Counted from the stretch's first letter, positions 52,590 through 61,653 are shown. The stretch: 64,000 nt of DNA from Rubrolithibacter danxiaensis (GCF_047272945.1 NZ_JBKOPS010000009.1:62001-126000); one strand, 5' to 3'. Translations and numbers: made by a program. Notes: generated from the letters alone by a model not told the origin.

Positions 52590-53153
52590 ATGTCATCTCA
52601 CCATATTGTTCGAGAAAAACAAGAGCCTGCTTTGTTGATAATGGATTTGCAGGAATTTGAGTACGAAAACCTGGGGCAATTGCTTGAATGGAGTCCCACT
52701 GTATTAGTAGATGAAACAGTTTACCCACTAGCTGATAAACTGGGAATAAAAATAGATGCTGTAATTACTTCGAAACCCTTAACAACACAATATCATACGC
52801 ATTTAATAGCAACAGAAAACTCGCCGATGGAAGATGGTTTGAAATTCCTGGTAGGAGAACAATACCCGGCAGTTAATGTAATAACCAGAGAGTTTATCCT
52901 GAAGGATTTTGTACTTTTTGCCGAATTAATTAATGTAGCTGTTTTTACAGGTGGTAAAAAGATTTATTCTATCAAATCTGGTTTTAGTAAATGGCAGGTA
53001 GCAGGTCAGCAAATTGAACTCCTGCATGAAGTGTACGGTTTAACCACTTCCGGATTGCGTTTTATTGGTCAAAATTTACTTGAAACGCAGAAAGACGGCT
53101 TTTACAGTTTGTGCTTTGAGCAGGATTTTGCCTTCATCGCTGAAAGCGTATAG
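52590..53153 (+). CDS. Divergent thiamine pyrophosphokinase
   Basis: A 187-aa protein read as a thiamine pyrophosphokinase, which makes TPP from thiamine and ATP. The N-half has the strand-helix layout of the TPK catalytic domain (PTVLVDETVYPLADKLGIKID), and the C-terminal region (about 125-180; KWQVAGQQIELL, LTTSGLRFIG) resembles the vitamin B1-binding domain. The usual GDxDS catalytic motif is not present; IDAVITSKP stands in that place. Such divergent TPKs occur in Bacteroidota thiamine operons. It is the last gene of the operon and ends 4 nt from the convergent M28 gene. Confidence 0.72.
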   Translation: MSSHHIVREKQEPALLIMDLQEFEYENLGQLLEWSPTVLVDETVYPLADKLGIKIDAVITSKPLTTQYHTHLIATENSPMEDGLKFLVGEQYPAVNVITREFILKDFVLFAELINVAVFTGGKKIYSIKSGFSKWQVAGQQIELLHEVYGLTTSGLRFIGQNLLETQKDGFYSLCFEQDFAFIAESV

Positions 53154-53156
53154 CTG

Positions 53157-54455
53157 CTATTCCTCCTGTTCCAGTTTTGGAATGCGTTGTGGCGTATCCA
53201 TTCCGTTAACAATACTTCTTGAGCTTAAAGAAATGGCTTTTATAGTCGCGTAAATATTTTTCACGTCGAGCGTTTCAAACTCATCGTTTACTGTATGATA
53301 ATACTTGTCCGAATCAATTTTATCGGTAGAAATTGTGTGAGCAGGTACTCCAAGGGCCGCTAAAGTGGCATTATCACTGCGGTAAAACAGGTTTTCGTTA
53401 ATATATGGATCGGGATGAAAGGTAAAACCTGTTCCCTCCAGGTTTCTTTGAAGTATCTGCCCAAAATCTGATTTCTCGTATCCTGTTATAAAAGCAGCAT
53501 TTTTGCCAAACTTTGATTCCTTCCCAATCATCTCAATATTAAACATTGCTACAACATCTTCCGGTTTAAGCCTTTTAGAAAAATATTTGGAGCCGAAGCC
53601 GCCAAGCTCTTCGGCGGTGAAAGCAACAAAAATGAGGGTCCGTTCATTATTATTAATCTTTTTATAATAATTAGCCAGAGAAATTACCGCCGTAACTCCC
53701 GAAGCGTCGTCATCGGCACCGTTAGCGATTGAATCACCATCAACCGGAGAAATTATTCCGAGATGATCATAATGGGCCGAGAAAATTACATATTCTTTCG
53801 ACTTTGATTTCCCGGAAATCATTCCCGCAACATTAAAAAGAGGAAGTTGCTCGATTTGATTGGTGAAACTCACCCGGAATGAGTTTACTTCTTTTACGCC
53901 TGTTACAAATACCACAGCAGCTTGTTTATTAGGTTTGTCAACCACCCTGCCATTATTAATATAATCACGCAGTTTTTTAAAGGAGTCTTTTAACTGTTCA
54001 TCAGCATACACCAGAACTTCCTTATTCATTGCTGTTATTTCGCGATATTTTGAAAAAAGATTTTCCCCTTTTTTAATATGAATAATTTCAATGCCGGGAT
54101 CGCTGTTCCAGTTTATCCCTGCTTTGTCTGTTATAACTAATACATTTTCCTCTTTTACAGGATTTCCGTCTATTATAACTTCTGTTGCAGAAGGCTTAAT
54201 GCGACTCATCAAAAACTGTTGCCTGTATCCTTTTTCAGAGCTCAAAGGCAATAAACCTATTTTACTAAATTCATTTTCAATAAAAGCTGCTGCCTTTTCT
54301 GCACCTGGTGTAAACGTAGCCCGCCCCTGCATCGCATCTGAAGATAAGGTGCGAATCAATCGTTCTACTTCTTGTTCTTTTACAATTGATTCGGGCTTTT
54401 TGCTAACGCAGGCTGCTAAGAGAAAAAGAATAAGCGATGCAGAAACTAACTTCAT
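53157..54455 (-). CDS. M28 family metallopeptidase lipoprotein
   Basis: A 432-aa predicted lipoprotein (lipobox LAAC, Cys16) with a zinc aminopeptidase domain of family M28. Ligands and catalytic residues are visible in FSAHYDHLG (His), NGADDDASG (bridging Asp), TAEELGGFG (Glu), NIEMIGK (Glu in place of the more usual Asp) and PAHTIST (His). Residues about 20-110 form an N-terminal extension and 110-215 a protease-associated-type insertion. Probably degrades peptides at the envelope. The gap to the upstream DUF3857 gene is 48 nt. Confidence 0.88.
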   Translation of the reverse strand: MKLVSASLILFLLAACVSKKPESIVKEQEVERLIRTLSSDAMQGRATFTPGAEKAAAFIENEFSKIGLLPLSSEKGYRQQFLMSRIKPSATEVIIDGNPVKEENVLVITDKAGINWNSDPGIEIIHIKKGENLFSKYREITAMNKEVLVYADEQLKDSFKKLRDYINNGRVVDKPNKQAAVVFVTGVKEVNSFRVSFTNQIEQLPLFNVAGMISGKSKSKEYVIFSAHYDHLGIISPVDGDSIANGADDDASGVTAVISLANYYKKINNNERTLIFVAFTAEELGGFGSKYFSKRLKPEDVVAMFNIEMIGKESKFGKNAAFITGYEKSDFGQILQRNLEGTGFTFHPDPYINENLFYRSDNATLAALGVPAHTISTDKIDSDKYYHTVNDEFETLDVKNIYATIKAISLSSRSIVNGMDTPQRIPKLEQEE

Positions 54456-54503
54456 AAATAAGAGTAATAGATTGTATAAATATACAAATAAGAGGGAAAG
54501 CTG

Positions 54504-56432
54504 TTAAATCTTCTTATTTATTACAAGTTTTTTGTTGAGTGATTTAGAGACATTTTCCATAAACTCCTGCATTTCTGCATATTTTTCTGCAGGAATTACA
54601 TGGTTTGTAATTTGAAATTCAGAGTAACATGTTAACTGATTATTTTCTTTCTTGTATGTGTAAGTTGTTTTGAAGTTCCCGTAGCTAAATTTAATATCAG
54701 TATTAGCAGGAAGAGATTCTATTTCGAAACCTTTAGGAAGCTCAATAACGGTAGTATTCTTTTTCAGCATAGGATGATCAAAATAATAATCGTACTTACG
54801 GGTACTTTTAGCAGGAAGAGTACTTGTCCAGATATCCAATAGCCTGGGCCGAAGGAACAGTTTATTCCCTGCTGCCATATCGTTAAACCGAGCATAATCA
54901 AAGTTAAAGGAACTTTCTTTTTTTCCGTCTTTATCGTTTCCTTGCGACATTTCAAATACATCCGGTTGTTTTAGCCTGAGATAGTTAATTAGAAACTTTT
55001 TCTGATCATCCAGCTTTCTATAAGCATTCCCTAAGAGCATATCACGGTAACCCCCCGTTGTTTTAAGACTAAGTGTAGCTTTTGCAGAACCATCTTCATT
55101 TAAAGTAATTACAGATTCACTCTCAAAAACATTATCCTGCATTTTACTTACCGGTGTATTTGCCAGCCTTCCTCCTTCTTCTGTAATTAATAATGCATTT
55201 CTGTTTTCCGTAAAGGTGCCTAATTTTCCAAAAGGGTTAGTATTGCTTGTACAATCTATCCAGGTAGTATCTCCTTTAAGTGGAATACATAATATTGCGT
55301 GATTAAAACTACTGGCTACAAATTCAGGATCTGCCGGCTCTTCATTATCCCCTGCCCGAATTATAGCATAATAAGAAGGTATATTAACCGCTTTTAAAAG
55401 GGCATGCATATAATTGGCAAGAGCTTTGCAATCACCGTATTTTTTCTGGTCTACAAAAGTAGCGGAGAAAGGTTTGAAACCTCCAATTCCTAACTGAATA
55501 CTAACATAGCGCATTTCTTTCTGTAGGTATTCATAAAGAAATTTTGCTTTATCCTTGTCCTCCTTAATATGGGCAACCAATTGTTTTATTTGTTCAGATC
55601 TTTCTGCTGACAATGTATTTACATCAGCATTCAGCTCATTAATCCATAGTCCAAAGTTTTTCCAGGTATCCATTCTTCCCTCATGTCCATCGTATTTAAA
55701 TATACTTACCGAAAAAGAAATGCGGGGAAGAACAAGCCAGGAAGGTGTTCCTTCCTCAGATTTTACAGCCTTTAACCCTCCCACTTTCCATGTAAAGGTA
55801 TCTTTGTTATTTTCTGAGTACTTTGAAGGCTGCAAAGAAATATTCCGGGCCTTGTAAAACAGAGGATTTTCAGCACTTCCTGTTATGGTAAATACTGCCC
55901 GCTGAACAGCCTGCTCCTCGTCCTGTATCACCCAGCTATCCAAATCTAAAAAACCGCTTTCTGTTTCCTCCGTTATTGTTTCAACAGTTACAGGATATGA
56001 AGCAATAGTATGTTTAAGACCTTTAAACCGGTCATCTGATACTATAGTAGAACCCCCGGTGAGTGATCCATCATACATATCGCCTTTCTTGTATTTTTTT
56101 ATTAACTCCCCCTCTGAATTATATACTCTCATTTCAGCACTATTTATTGTGCTGAATTTATCATAAGGCAGTATCATCAAGGCCTCGTCACCGGCTTTCT
56201 CATTCAGAATAGTTACCAGTTTATGAGCCGTCTTTACCGCTTCTCCGGGAGACTTAACTACAATACTCGTTAAAGAATAACGAATTACAGAATTTGAGTT
56301 TTGCTTCAATGAATCAGGAATAGTAGACGATTTAAACAGATCTATAGGGATTTCAGCATTTTTTTGAGCAAAAAGTGTTGTTGAAGTGGCTGTTATTGAT
56401 AAAAATAATAGAAGACTTAAACTATTTTTCAT
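54504..56432 (-). CDS. DUF3857/transglutaminase-like exported protein, catalytic triad intact
   Basis: A 642-aa protein with signal peptide (cleavage after TLFAQ), an N-terminal DUF3857 domain (about residues 60-220) and a transglutaminase-like domain (about 285-400), then a beta-rich C-domain. The Cys-His-Asp triad is present: YGDCKALANY, SFNHAILCI and WIDCTSNTN. Function is unknown; periplasmic peptide cross-linking or proteolysis is conceivable. It starts 1 nt after the stop of a paralogue, so both are co-expressed. Confidence 0.85.
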   Translation of the reverse strand: MKNSLSLLLFLSITATSTTLFAQKNAEIPIDLFKSSTIPDSLKQNSNSVIRYSLTSIVVKSPGEAVKTAHKLVTILNEKAGDEALMILPYDKFSTINSAEMRVYNSEGELIKKYKKGDMYDGSLTGGSTIVSDDRFKGLKHTIASYPVTVETITEETESGFLDLDSWVIQDEEQAVQRAVFTITGSAENPLFYKARNISLQPSKYSENNKDTFTWKVGGLKAVKSEEGTPSWLVLPRISFSVSIFKYDGHEGRMDTWKNFGLWINELNADVNTLSAERSEQIKQLVAHIKEDKDKAKFLYEYLQKEMRYVSIQLGIGGFKPFSATFVDQKKYGDCKALANYMHALLKAVNIPSYYAIIRAGDNEEPADPEFVASSFNHAILCIPLKGDTTWIDCTSNTNPFGKLGTFTENRNALLITEEGGRLANTPVSKMQDNVFESESVITLNEDGSAKATLSLKTTGGYRDMLLGNAYRKLDDQKKFLINYLRLKQPDVFEMSQGNDKDGKKESSFNFDYARFNDMAAGNKLFLRPRLLDIWTSTLPAKSTRKYDYYFDHPMLKKNTTVIELPKGFEIESLPANTDIKFSYGNFKTTYTYKKENNQLTCYSEFQITNHVIPAEKYAEMQEFMENVSKSLNKKLVINKKI

Positions 56433-56433
56433 A

Positions 56434-58401
56434 TTAGATTTTCTTCAATACAACCTGTTCATTCAATAAATTAAACAACTGCTTATAAAATTCATACAGA
56501 TCTCCATAATCTTCTTTGAAGAATATTGTTTTTTTAAAGTCTAAAGACATACGAATGACAATGGCACCATCCTGTTCGCCAGTTATGCGATTAAAACTTA
56601 TACTCTTATCAGGCATTATCATGTTAATACTTTTTGGCAATGATTCAATTTTATAGCCTGCAGGAATTTTAAATATTCCGGAAATGTTGTAATTATTCTT
56701 GTATCCGAAATCGATATCTGTTACTCTTTTTTCATTAAGAAAAGGATTAGATTTTAAGTATGTAAATATGTTCGGATTTAAATACAAATAGTCTCCTTCA
56801 GCTCCTGTCATTTCCTTATTAAAGGAAATTTGTTGAGTTAAGGGTAAGGTATCTACCTCTGCATTTTCCAATTTCAGCGATGTTATTTTTAAAGAATTAT
56901 CTTCTCCTGTCAGATATTCTTTGTACTTATCCTCTCCGTCTGTTTTATAACGTCGTACTATATCTGATTTTTTGTAATCAAGGTTACTCATTGTAACTGT
57001 ACCTTCAATTTTTCCTTCGGGTTTTATCTCGGCAGATACGTAGGTAGCTTGTCTTACCGGCTTATTTTTTACAATTTCTATTAGATCATATTTTTTATTT
57101 TCTTTATCAATATACAAACCAAAGGAATTAAGAAGGTCTGATGGAATCTGGAAGTAGGGCTGGTATTTATCAGTTGCATCTAGGATAAAAGATTTAGTGC
57201 TATCTATAGGAACATAAGTAACTGCTTTATTAAAATGCGACAGGGAAGGATAAGCAACATACACTTTTCCGTGGTCTTTTGTGCTAACTACCATTGGGTA
57301 AGCTTTAATACCTGCCTTGGTTAGTAAGTGATAAACAATTAAGTTTACTTCGGAAGAATTACCCGATTTCTTATCCCACGCTTTTGAAGTTCCATCATTA
57401 GTGTACCAACGGTTAACTCCATTCCACTTCATTGTATTTTTAACTTCATTAAATACATAGGCTATCTTTTCTTCATTAGTTTTTAATGTTTTAGCCTTTA
57501 AAATTATAGCCTCTTCACCTTCAAGTTTTCTTCTTAGCTGTCCGCCAAAATCTTCATCATCTGCTAAAACTCCCCCTACTTTAGGCCAGGTGTCGGCGAA
57601 AGACTTCACCAGTCCAAACCTGGGTTTAATCATGGTTAATTGGAAGAGAACACTTTCCAGATTATCATTAGTAGATGTCATAAAAGGTTCCTCAGGCAAA
57701 GACGGAATGTTTGCAAGTGCTCTTATTTGTTTTTCAACCAAAAAAGATTCGCTAACAGATCCTCCTATAGCACTCATCGACTTAGAATTCGATTCGGTGC
57801 TATTTTTTACATACTCCTGTTTTATTTTGGTTTGTGTTTTATAATAAAAAAATTCTGGTATTTCTGTTTCTATTTCGCTGTACTTTACGGGTATTTCGCT
57901 CTGGAAATACCAGTCGGGGAAGTTTGCTAAACTTTGTGTTTTCCATTCGTATTTAAATTCTATAATAGAGCCGTCTTTTACTTGCGGAAAAGTGAATATC
58001 ACCGCTTTTTTATACTTATCAATATTTTCAGTATATATTGATTTCTTATCTAGTTTAATTATCTCAGGTTTACCATTGCTTAGGTTGATGGTTTGAGCTT
58101 GTATGCTGTAGATGTCCTCCAACTTGTTTCCACCCAGAAATTCAAGCCGGATATTGGCAACATCTTTAGCTTTGTCATTAAATATCTTGATTCGTTTATG
58201 TCTTTTCATAACGATATCAAAATTTTGATCAAAATAAACATCTGCCTTATCAAAAATTACCATTGCATTGGCATCCTTTTCAAAAGGGCATTCAGTTAAT
58301 TCGAGTTCTGCTATTTCAATTTTTCCAAATGGAGAAGTTTGAGACAACCCAATGGTTGAATAAAGGCATAAAAAAATACCGGCTAGTAAAATATTTTTCA
58401 T
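56434..58401 (-). CDS. DUF3857/transglutaminase-like exported protein, catalytic residues lost
   Basis: A 655-aa paralogue of the next gene, with signal peptide (after IGLSQ), DUF3857 domain (about 50-220) and transglutaminase-like domain (about 300-410). The positions of the catalytic residues read GNSSEVN (Ser for Cys) and HFNKAVTYV (Lys for His), while the Asp in ILDATDKY remains. It therefore looks like a pseudoenzyme, perhaps a partner of the active copy. A palindromic hairpin stands directly before its ATG. Confidence 0.83.
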   Translation of the reverse strand: MKNILLAGIFLCLYSTIGLSQTSPFGKIEIAELELTECPFEKDANAMVIFDKADVYFDQNFDIVMKRHKRIKIFNDKAKDVANIRLEFLGGNKLEDIYSIQAQTINLSNGKPEIIKLDKKSIYTENIDKYKKAVIFTFPQVKDGSIIEFKYEWKTQSLANFPDWYFQSEIPVKYSEIETEIPEFFYYKTQTKIKQEYVKNSTESNSKSMSAIGGSVSESFLVEKQIRALANIPSLPEEPFMTSTNDNLESVLFQLTMIKPRFGLVKSFADTWPKVGGVLADDEDFGGQLRRKLEGEEAIILKAKTLKTNEEKIAYVFNEVKNTMKWNGVNRWYTNDGTSKAWDKKSGNSSEVNLIVYHLLTKAGIKAYPMVVSTKDHGKVYVAYPSLSHFNKAVTYVPIDSTKSFILDATDKYQPYFQIPSDLLNSFGLYIDKENKKYDLIEIVKNKPVRQATYVSAEIKPEGKIEGTVTMSNLDYKKSDIVRRYKTDGEDKYKEYLTGEDNSLKITSLKLENAEVDTLPLTQQISFNKEMTGAEGDYLYLNPNIFTYLKSNPFLNEKRVTDIDFGYKNNYNISGIFKIPAGYKIESLPKSINMIMPDKSISFNRITGEQDGAIVIRMSLDFKKTIFFKEDYGDLYEFYKQLFNLLNEQVVLKKI

Positions 58402-58403
58402 TT

Positions 58404-58424
58404 TTGAGCGTTTTAAACGCTCAA
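58404..58424 (-). promoter_or_regulatory. Palindromic hairpin 2 nt before a start codon
   Basis: TTGAGCGTTT, a single base, and AAACGCTCAA: a perfect 10-bp inverted repeat whose edge is 2 nt from the ATG at 58401 (minus strand). It could bury the initiation site in mRNA or bind a dimeric regulator on DNA. Confidence 0.6.
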
Positions 58425-58493
58425 TTTAAAAAAGTGCGCCCAATAAGACAAATAAACTTTTAACTTTTAAGAAAAAGGGGCTCTTCTTTTTTC

Positions 58494-58880
58494 TCAAAAC
58501 AGCTCTTTCTGAACTTTGTAACTATAGTATAAACGTAAAAATTCACCAAAAACGGCTATGCCAAGCAAAACTTTTATTATAGCCTCAGAAGCAAAAAAAT
58601 CATTTAAATAGGTAATAAATCCAAAAGTGAGGATAAGTGTTAAAAATCTGAACAGGAACTGGAAATAATAGGTTATAATTCCAAATCGTTTTAGCAGCAG
58701 ACTGCCGGTTGCTGAAACAAACAAAGAAAGAAAGACTATAATTCGTAAAACCGAAACTATTGTAAGAAAAGTACTGGGGGGTAACGCTGCAAAGTTGTTT
58801 ACCAGCAGCCAGGCTTGAGGAGCAAAAAGGATAATACTGATAAGGTCAAGTATCCCGAAAATCTGAAGTAATGTTTTCAT
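58494..58880 (-). CDS. Hypothetical four-helix membrane protein
   Basis: A 128-aa protein with four predicted membrane segments (about residues 5-26, 36-58, 64-86 and 92-115). A short basic tail ends KVQKELF. I do not recognise a family; no charged pores, metal motifs or cysteine pairs stand out. It follows the glycoside hydrolase gene by 42 nt on the same strand, with a 12-bp AT-rich inverted repeat between. Confidence 0.6.
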   Translation of the reverse strand: MKTLLQIFGILDLISIILFAPQAWLLVNNFAALPPSTFLTIVSVLRIIVFLSLFVSATGSLLLKRFGIITYYFQFLFRFLTLILTFGFITYLNDFFASEAIIKVLLGIAVFGEFLRLYYSYKVQKELF

Positions 58881-58897
58881 GTAATTAAAAGAGCATT

Positions 58898-58931
58898 ATT
58901 TATTAAAGTAGTAAATATAACTTTAATAAAT
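58898..58931. repeat. AT-rich 12-bp inverted repeat
   Basis: ATTTATTAAAGT (58898-58909) and ACTTTAATAAAT (58920-58931) with a 10-nt loop. It spans the stop codon of the glycoside hydrolase gene. No T-run follows, so a terminator role is doubtful. Confidence 0.5.
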
Positions 58932-60122
58932 AAAGTGCAGGCCATAACTTTCTTCTTCCAGAATGTCCCGCCACACTTTTATCAGCTTTTTATACTCTTC
59001 TCCTACCGGACGGATTTTCCGGTCCAGATCATACAATCCGAGGGGATTTACGTTACCTGCATTCTTTGTCAACGCGGAATCCCAGTCAACCTGGTCTGTT
59101 AAACTATACCAGGTAAAACCCACAATTGGAAAGCCATCCTGCTTAAAACGATACAAATTAGCCCACTCTTTTTTCAGCCATCTTACCGAGTCAGGTTCAG
59201 AAATATTAGTTTCGGTATGCATTACAGGTAACCGGTAGCGGTTGTAATACTGATGAGTAATTATGTAGTAGCCAAAAATTTCACCAGAAGCAGAAGTAGT
59301 TCCGTCTGCATGAACGGTATGCTCATTGGTTACATAATAGTCATTCCCCATAATACACTTTGCTTTGATATAATTCTGCTCGAACCACTGATACTCTTTA
59401 TCTGTCATTCCATTATCCATTAAATATTTATATAATGGAACAGTTACCGGATGACCGTATGAGAGATCGAGTGACAAGAAGCGCTTTTCATTTAAAAAGT
59501 CGGCTGTATCACGGCAGGAAGGATCTTCTGCATGAAAATATTCTGAAGATTCACTTTGTATAAAAGTAGCTTCATGCTGAACTTCAAGTATAGCCTGCAT
59601 TGCAAGGACGTTTGCTTTGCAGAGGTTTTTTAATGCATTTACAAAAGTTTTGTCAGTAGTAAGGCATTCGTTCCACCAACCATATTGGGCTGAAAAGGTA
59701 GCGGCAATAAATATTTCGTTAACCGGAGTATAAAACTGGATATAAGGAAAGCGTTTAGCAAACGCTTTGGCGTACTCCGCAAAATAATAAGGCCACTCAT
59801 TATTTTGAAAGCTATCAACCCAATCCGGAACGCCAAAATGGCAAAGATCTACGATGGGAGTTATATTGAGCCGGTGTAGTTCCCTAAAGGTTTCATCTGA
59901 AAAATCCCAATTGTATTTGCCCGGGCCAATATGGGTAGAATAATACGGCGGACCGTATCGCAAAAATTCTATCCCCATTTCTTTAACAAGCTGAAAATCT
60001 TCTTTCCAGAATTTGTAGTGCCCTGTCTTTTCAAGCTCATCAATTCTTATTTTTTTGCCTTCAGAATAAATAACCGGATAACTGTTTTCAATACCGGTAG
60101 AAAACATGAATTTGTTTTTCAT
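58923..60122 (-). CDS. Clan-A glycoside hydrolase (GH1-like)
   Basis: A 399-aa TIM-barrel glycosidase. The acid/base glutamate is in YTPVNEIFI and the nucleophile candidate in MHTETNIS, the order and spacing of retaining clan-A enzymes; GPGKYNWDFSDETF and CHFGVPDWV resemble family 1 beta-glucosidases. It is shorter than typical GH1 (about 450 aa). No signal peptide, so cytoplasmic. The frame is open to 60221, but that N-terminal 33 residues would overlap the SDR gene; the ATG at 60122 is chosen. Substrate not readable. Confidence 0.78.
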   Translation of the reverse strand: MKNKFMFSTGIENSYPVIYSEGKKIRIDELEKTGHYKFWKEDFQLVKEMGIEFLRYGPPYYSTHIGPGKYNWDFSDETFRELHRLNITPIVDLCHFGVPDWVDSFQNNEWPYYFAEYAKAFAKRFPYIQFYTPVNEIFIAATFSAQYGWWNECLTTDKTFVNALKNLCKANVLAMQAILEVQHEATFIQSESSEYFHAEDPSCRDTADFLNEKRFLSLDLSYGHPVTVPLYKYLMDNGMTDKEYQWFEQNYIKAKCIMGNDYYVTNEHTVHADGTTSASGEIFGYYIITHQYYNRYRLPVMHTETNISEPDSVRWLKKEWANLYRFKQDGFPIVGFTWYSLTDQVDWDSALTKNAGNVNPLGLYDLDRKIRPVGEEYKKLIKVWRDILEEESYGLHFIY

Positions 60123-60139
60123 AGATGACCAGGGTAAGT

Positions 60140-60868
60140 TTAAAGAATATCTAATCTTCCGCCATCGACCACCAGGGTGGTTCCATTTATGTAAGAAGCT
60201 TCTTCTGAGGCAAGAAAGCAAATGGCAGCGGCAAGTTCTTCGGGCTTTCCAATGGCACCTTCTATTTTTTCTGTTCCGTTCTTAACGTTTGGATTAGACC
60301 ATAGCATTGGCGTATCTACAGCTCCCGGCGCCACGGCATTAAATCTTGCCTGCTCAGGCTTATATTCAATACTTAATCCGCGAGTAAACGCTTCAATGCC
60401 TCCTTTAGAAGCTGCATAAGGCAACACATTGGGTGTTGTTTGGTGGCCATGAACTGAGCTTATATTAACTACAGCCCCGTTTTTCATGTGGGGAAGACAA
60501 AGTTTACAGAAAACAAAAATTGACCGCAGATTTACTGCCATCACCTTATCCCATTCTTCCAGTTCCAGATCAACAATCCGCTTAAAAGTCATCATTGCTG
60601 CATTGTTTACCAAAACGTCTATACGGCCGTATTTTTGCAACACTGTTTCAACACAGTGTTTTATCTGGTCTGGTTCGGCAATGTCTGTTTTTACAAAAAT
60701 AGCCTCCCCATTGGTTTTTTTTATTTGCTCAACAGCCTCATTTCCTTCCTGCTCATTTCTTGCTATTATAACAATCTTACCGCCTTCGGCGGCAAAACGT
60801 AAACTTGTTGCAAGGCCGATGCCTGAACTGCCGCCTGTTACAAGACATACTTTATTTTGAAATCTCAT
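60140..60868 (-). CDS. Short-chain dehydrogenase/reductase
   Basis: A 242-aa classical SDR using NAD(P)H. The cofactor motif TGGSSGIG is at about residues 11-18, NNAA near 86, and the catalytic Ser-Tyr-Lys set in NISSVHG and YAASKGG (Tyr about 151). The C terminus has the YINGTTLVVDGG signature. Substrate unknown. It lies 17 nt before the glycoside hydrolase; a joint role in sugar or glycoside metabolism is possible. Confidence 0.88.
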   Translation of the reverse strand: MRFQNKVCLVTGGSSGIGLATSLRFAAEGGKIVIIARNEQEGNEAVEQIKKTNGEAIFVKTDIAEPDQIKHCVETVLQKYGRIDVLVNNAAMMTFKRIVDLELEEWDKVMAVNLRSIFVFCKLCLPHMKNGAVVNISSVHGHQTTPNVLPYAASKGGIEAFTRGLSIEYKPEQARFNAVAPGAVDTPMLWSNPNVKNGTEKIEGAIGKPEELAAAICFLASEEASYINGTTLVVDGGRLDIL

Positions 60869-60964
60869 ATCATAACACTTTCTTTTTACAACGAGATTTA
60901 CAGGAATGAGTTTTTTTGAAATTGGAGATTAAAAGCAGTAGTAAGATTAACAGCAAAAGCCGTC

Positions 60965-61630
60965 TTACTGGCAGTATTTTTCCAGGAGCTGATCTGCTCT
61001 GTCACTGCCCAGTTTTCTTATAAAATTAAAATCTTCACAAGCTCCCTGCCGGTCGCCCTGTTTGAGCTTTTGCTGAGCTTGTCTGAGTTTACGTGTTATA
61101 AATTTTTCGTTGTATCCCAGTTGCTGTTTCAGGTTCTCTATTTCAACCTCCTGCCCCGGATCTACTTTCCCCTGGGATTTTTTGTCGTAGTAATTTAAAA
61201 CGGCATTGGTAAGGTCTTGCCGTGCTTTGTAAGCAGCTATAGCAGCAGAGATATTGTCTTTCGACTGATTTTCGCAATTGTATTCTTTTAATGTGAAATT
61301 AACAGGAAGAACAATTGCTACGGTTGTATCATGATCTGCAGGAACGATCCATTTTCCGGAAGTTAAACGAACAATTCTTAACGCTTCGATATCCAGATCA
61401 GTTCCAAAGCCACGCTTTACTCTTGAAAAATAAATCCGGCCTGAATGGTTCAGTTTAAATTCTACATCTATTGTGCCCTGTAAGCAATTTGATTTCGAAT
61501 ATTCAGGATATATCTGGTTATTTACTATAAACGAGTTCAGGTAAACCGGGCCACCTTTAAATGTGGGCTGAGCAAGGGCAGAAGAAAGCAAAGAAGAAAA
61601 AATCAAAAGAGATAGAAGCCTGTAAATCAT
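60965..61630 (-). CDS. Periplasmic protein with TonB C-terminal-like domain
   Basis: A 221-aa exported protein: signal peptide (after SALAQ, about 21), then a TonB-C-type domain (about residues 25-110; YPEYSKSNCLQGTIDVEFKL, IEALRIVRLTSGKW) as in energy transducers, but with no membrane anchor. The C-terminal half is helical with an LRQAQQKLKQGDRQGACEDF segment that looks like a single tetratricopeptide-type hairpin. Function unknown. Confidence 0.72.
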   Translation of the reverse strand: MIYRLLSLLIFSSLLSSALAQPTFKGGPVYLNSFIVNNQIYPEYSKSNCLQGTIDVEFKLNHSGRIYFSRVKRGFGTDLDIEALRIVRLTSGKWIVPADHDTTVAIVLPVNFTLKEYNCENQSKDNISAAIAAYKARQDLTNAVLNYYDKKSQGKVDPGQEVEIENLKQQLGYNEKFITRKLRQAQQKLKQGDRQGACEDFNFIRKLGSDRADQLLEKYCQ

Positions 61631-61653
61631 ATACTAATTTACAAAATATCCTG

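Noticed and set aside
60123..60221. N-terminal extension of the glycoside hydrolase
   Set aside because: It would overlap the SDR gene in another frame, is rich in Arg and Trp, and precedes a good ATG at 60122.
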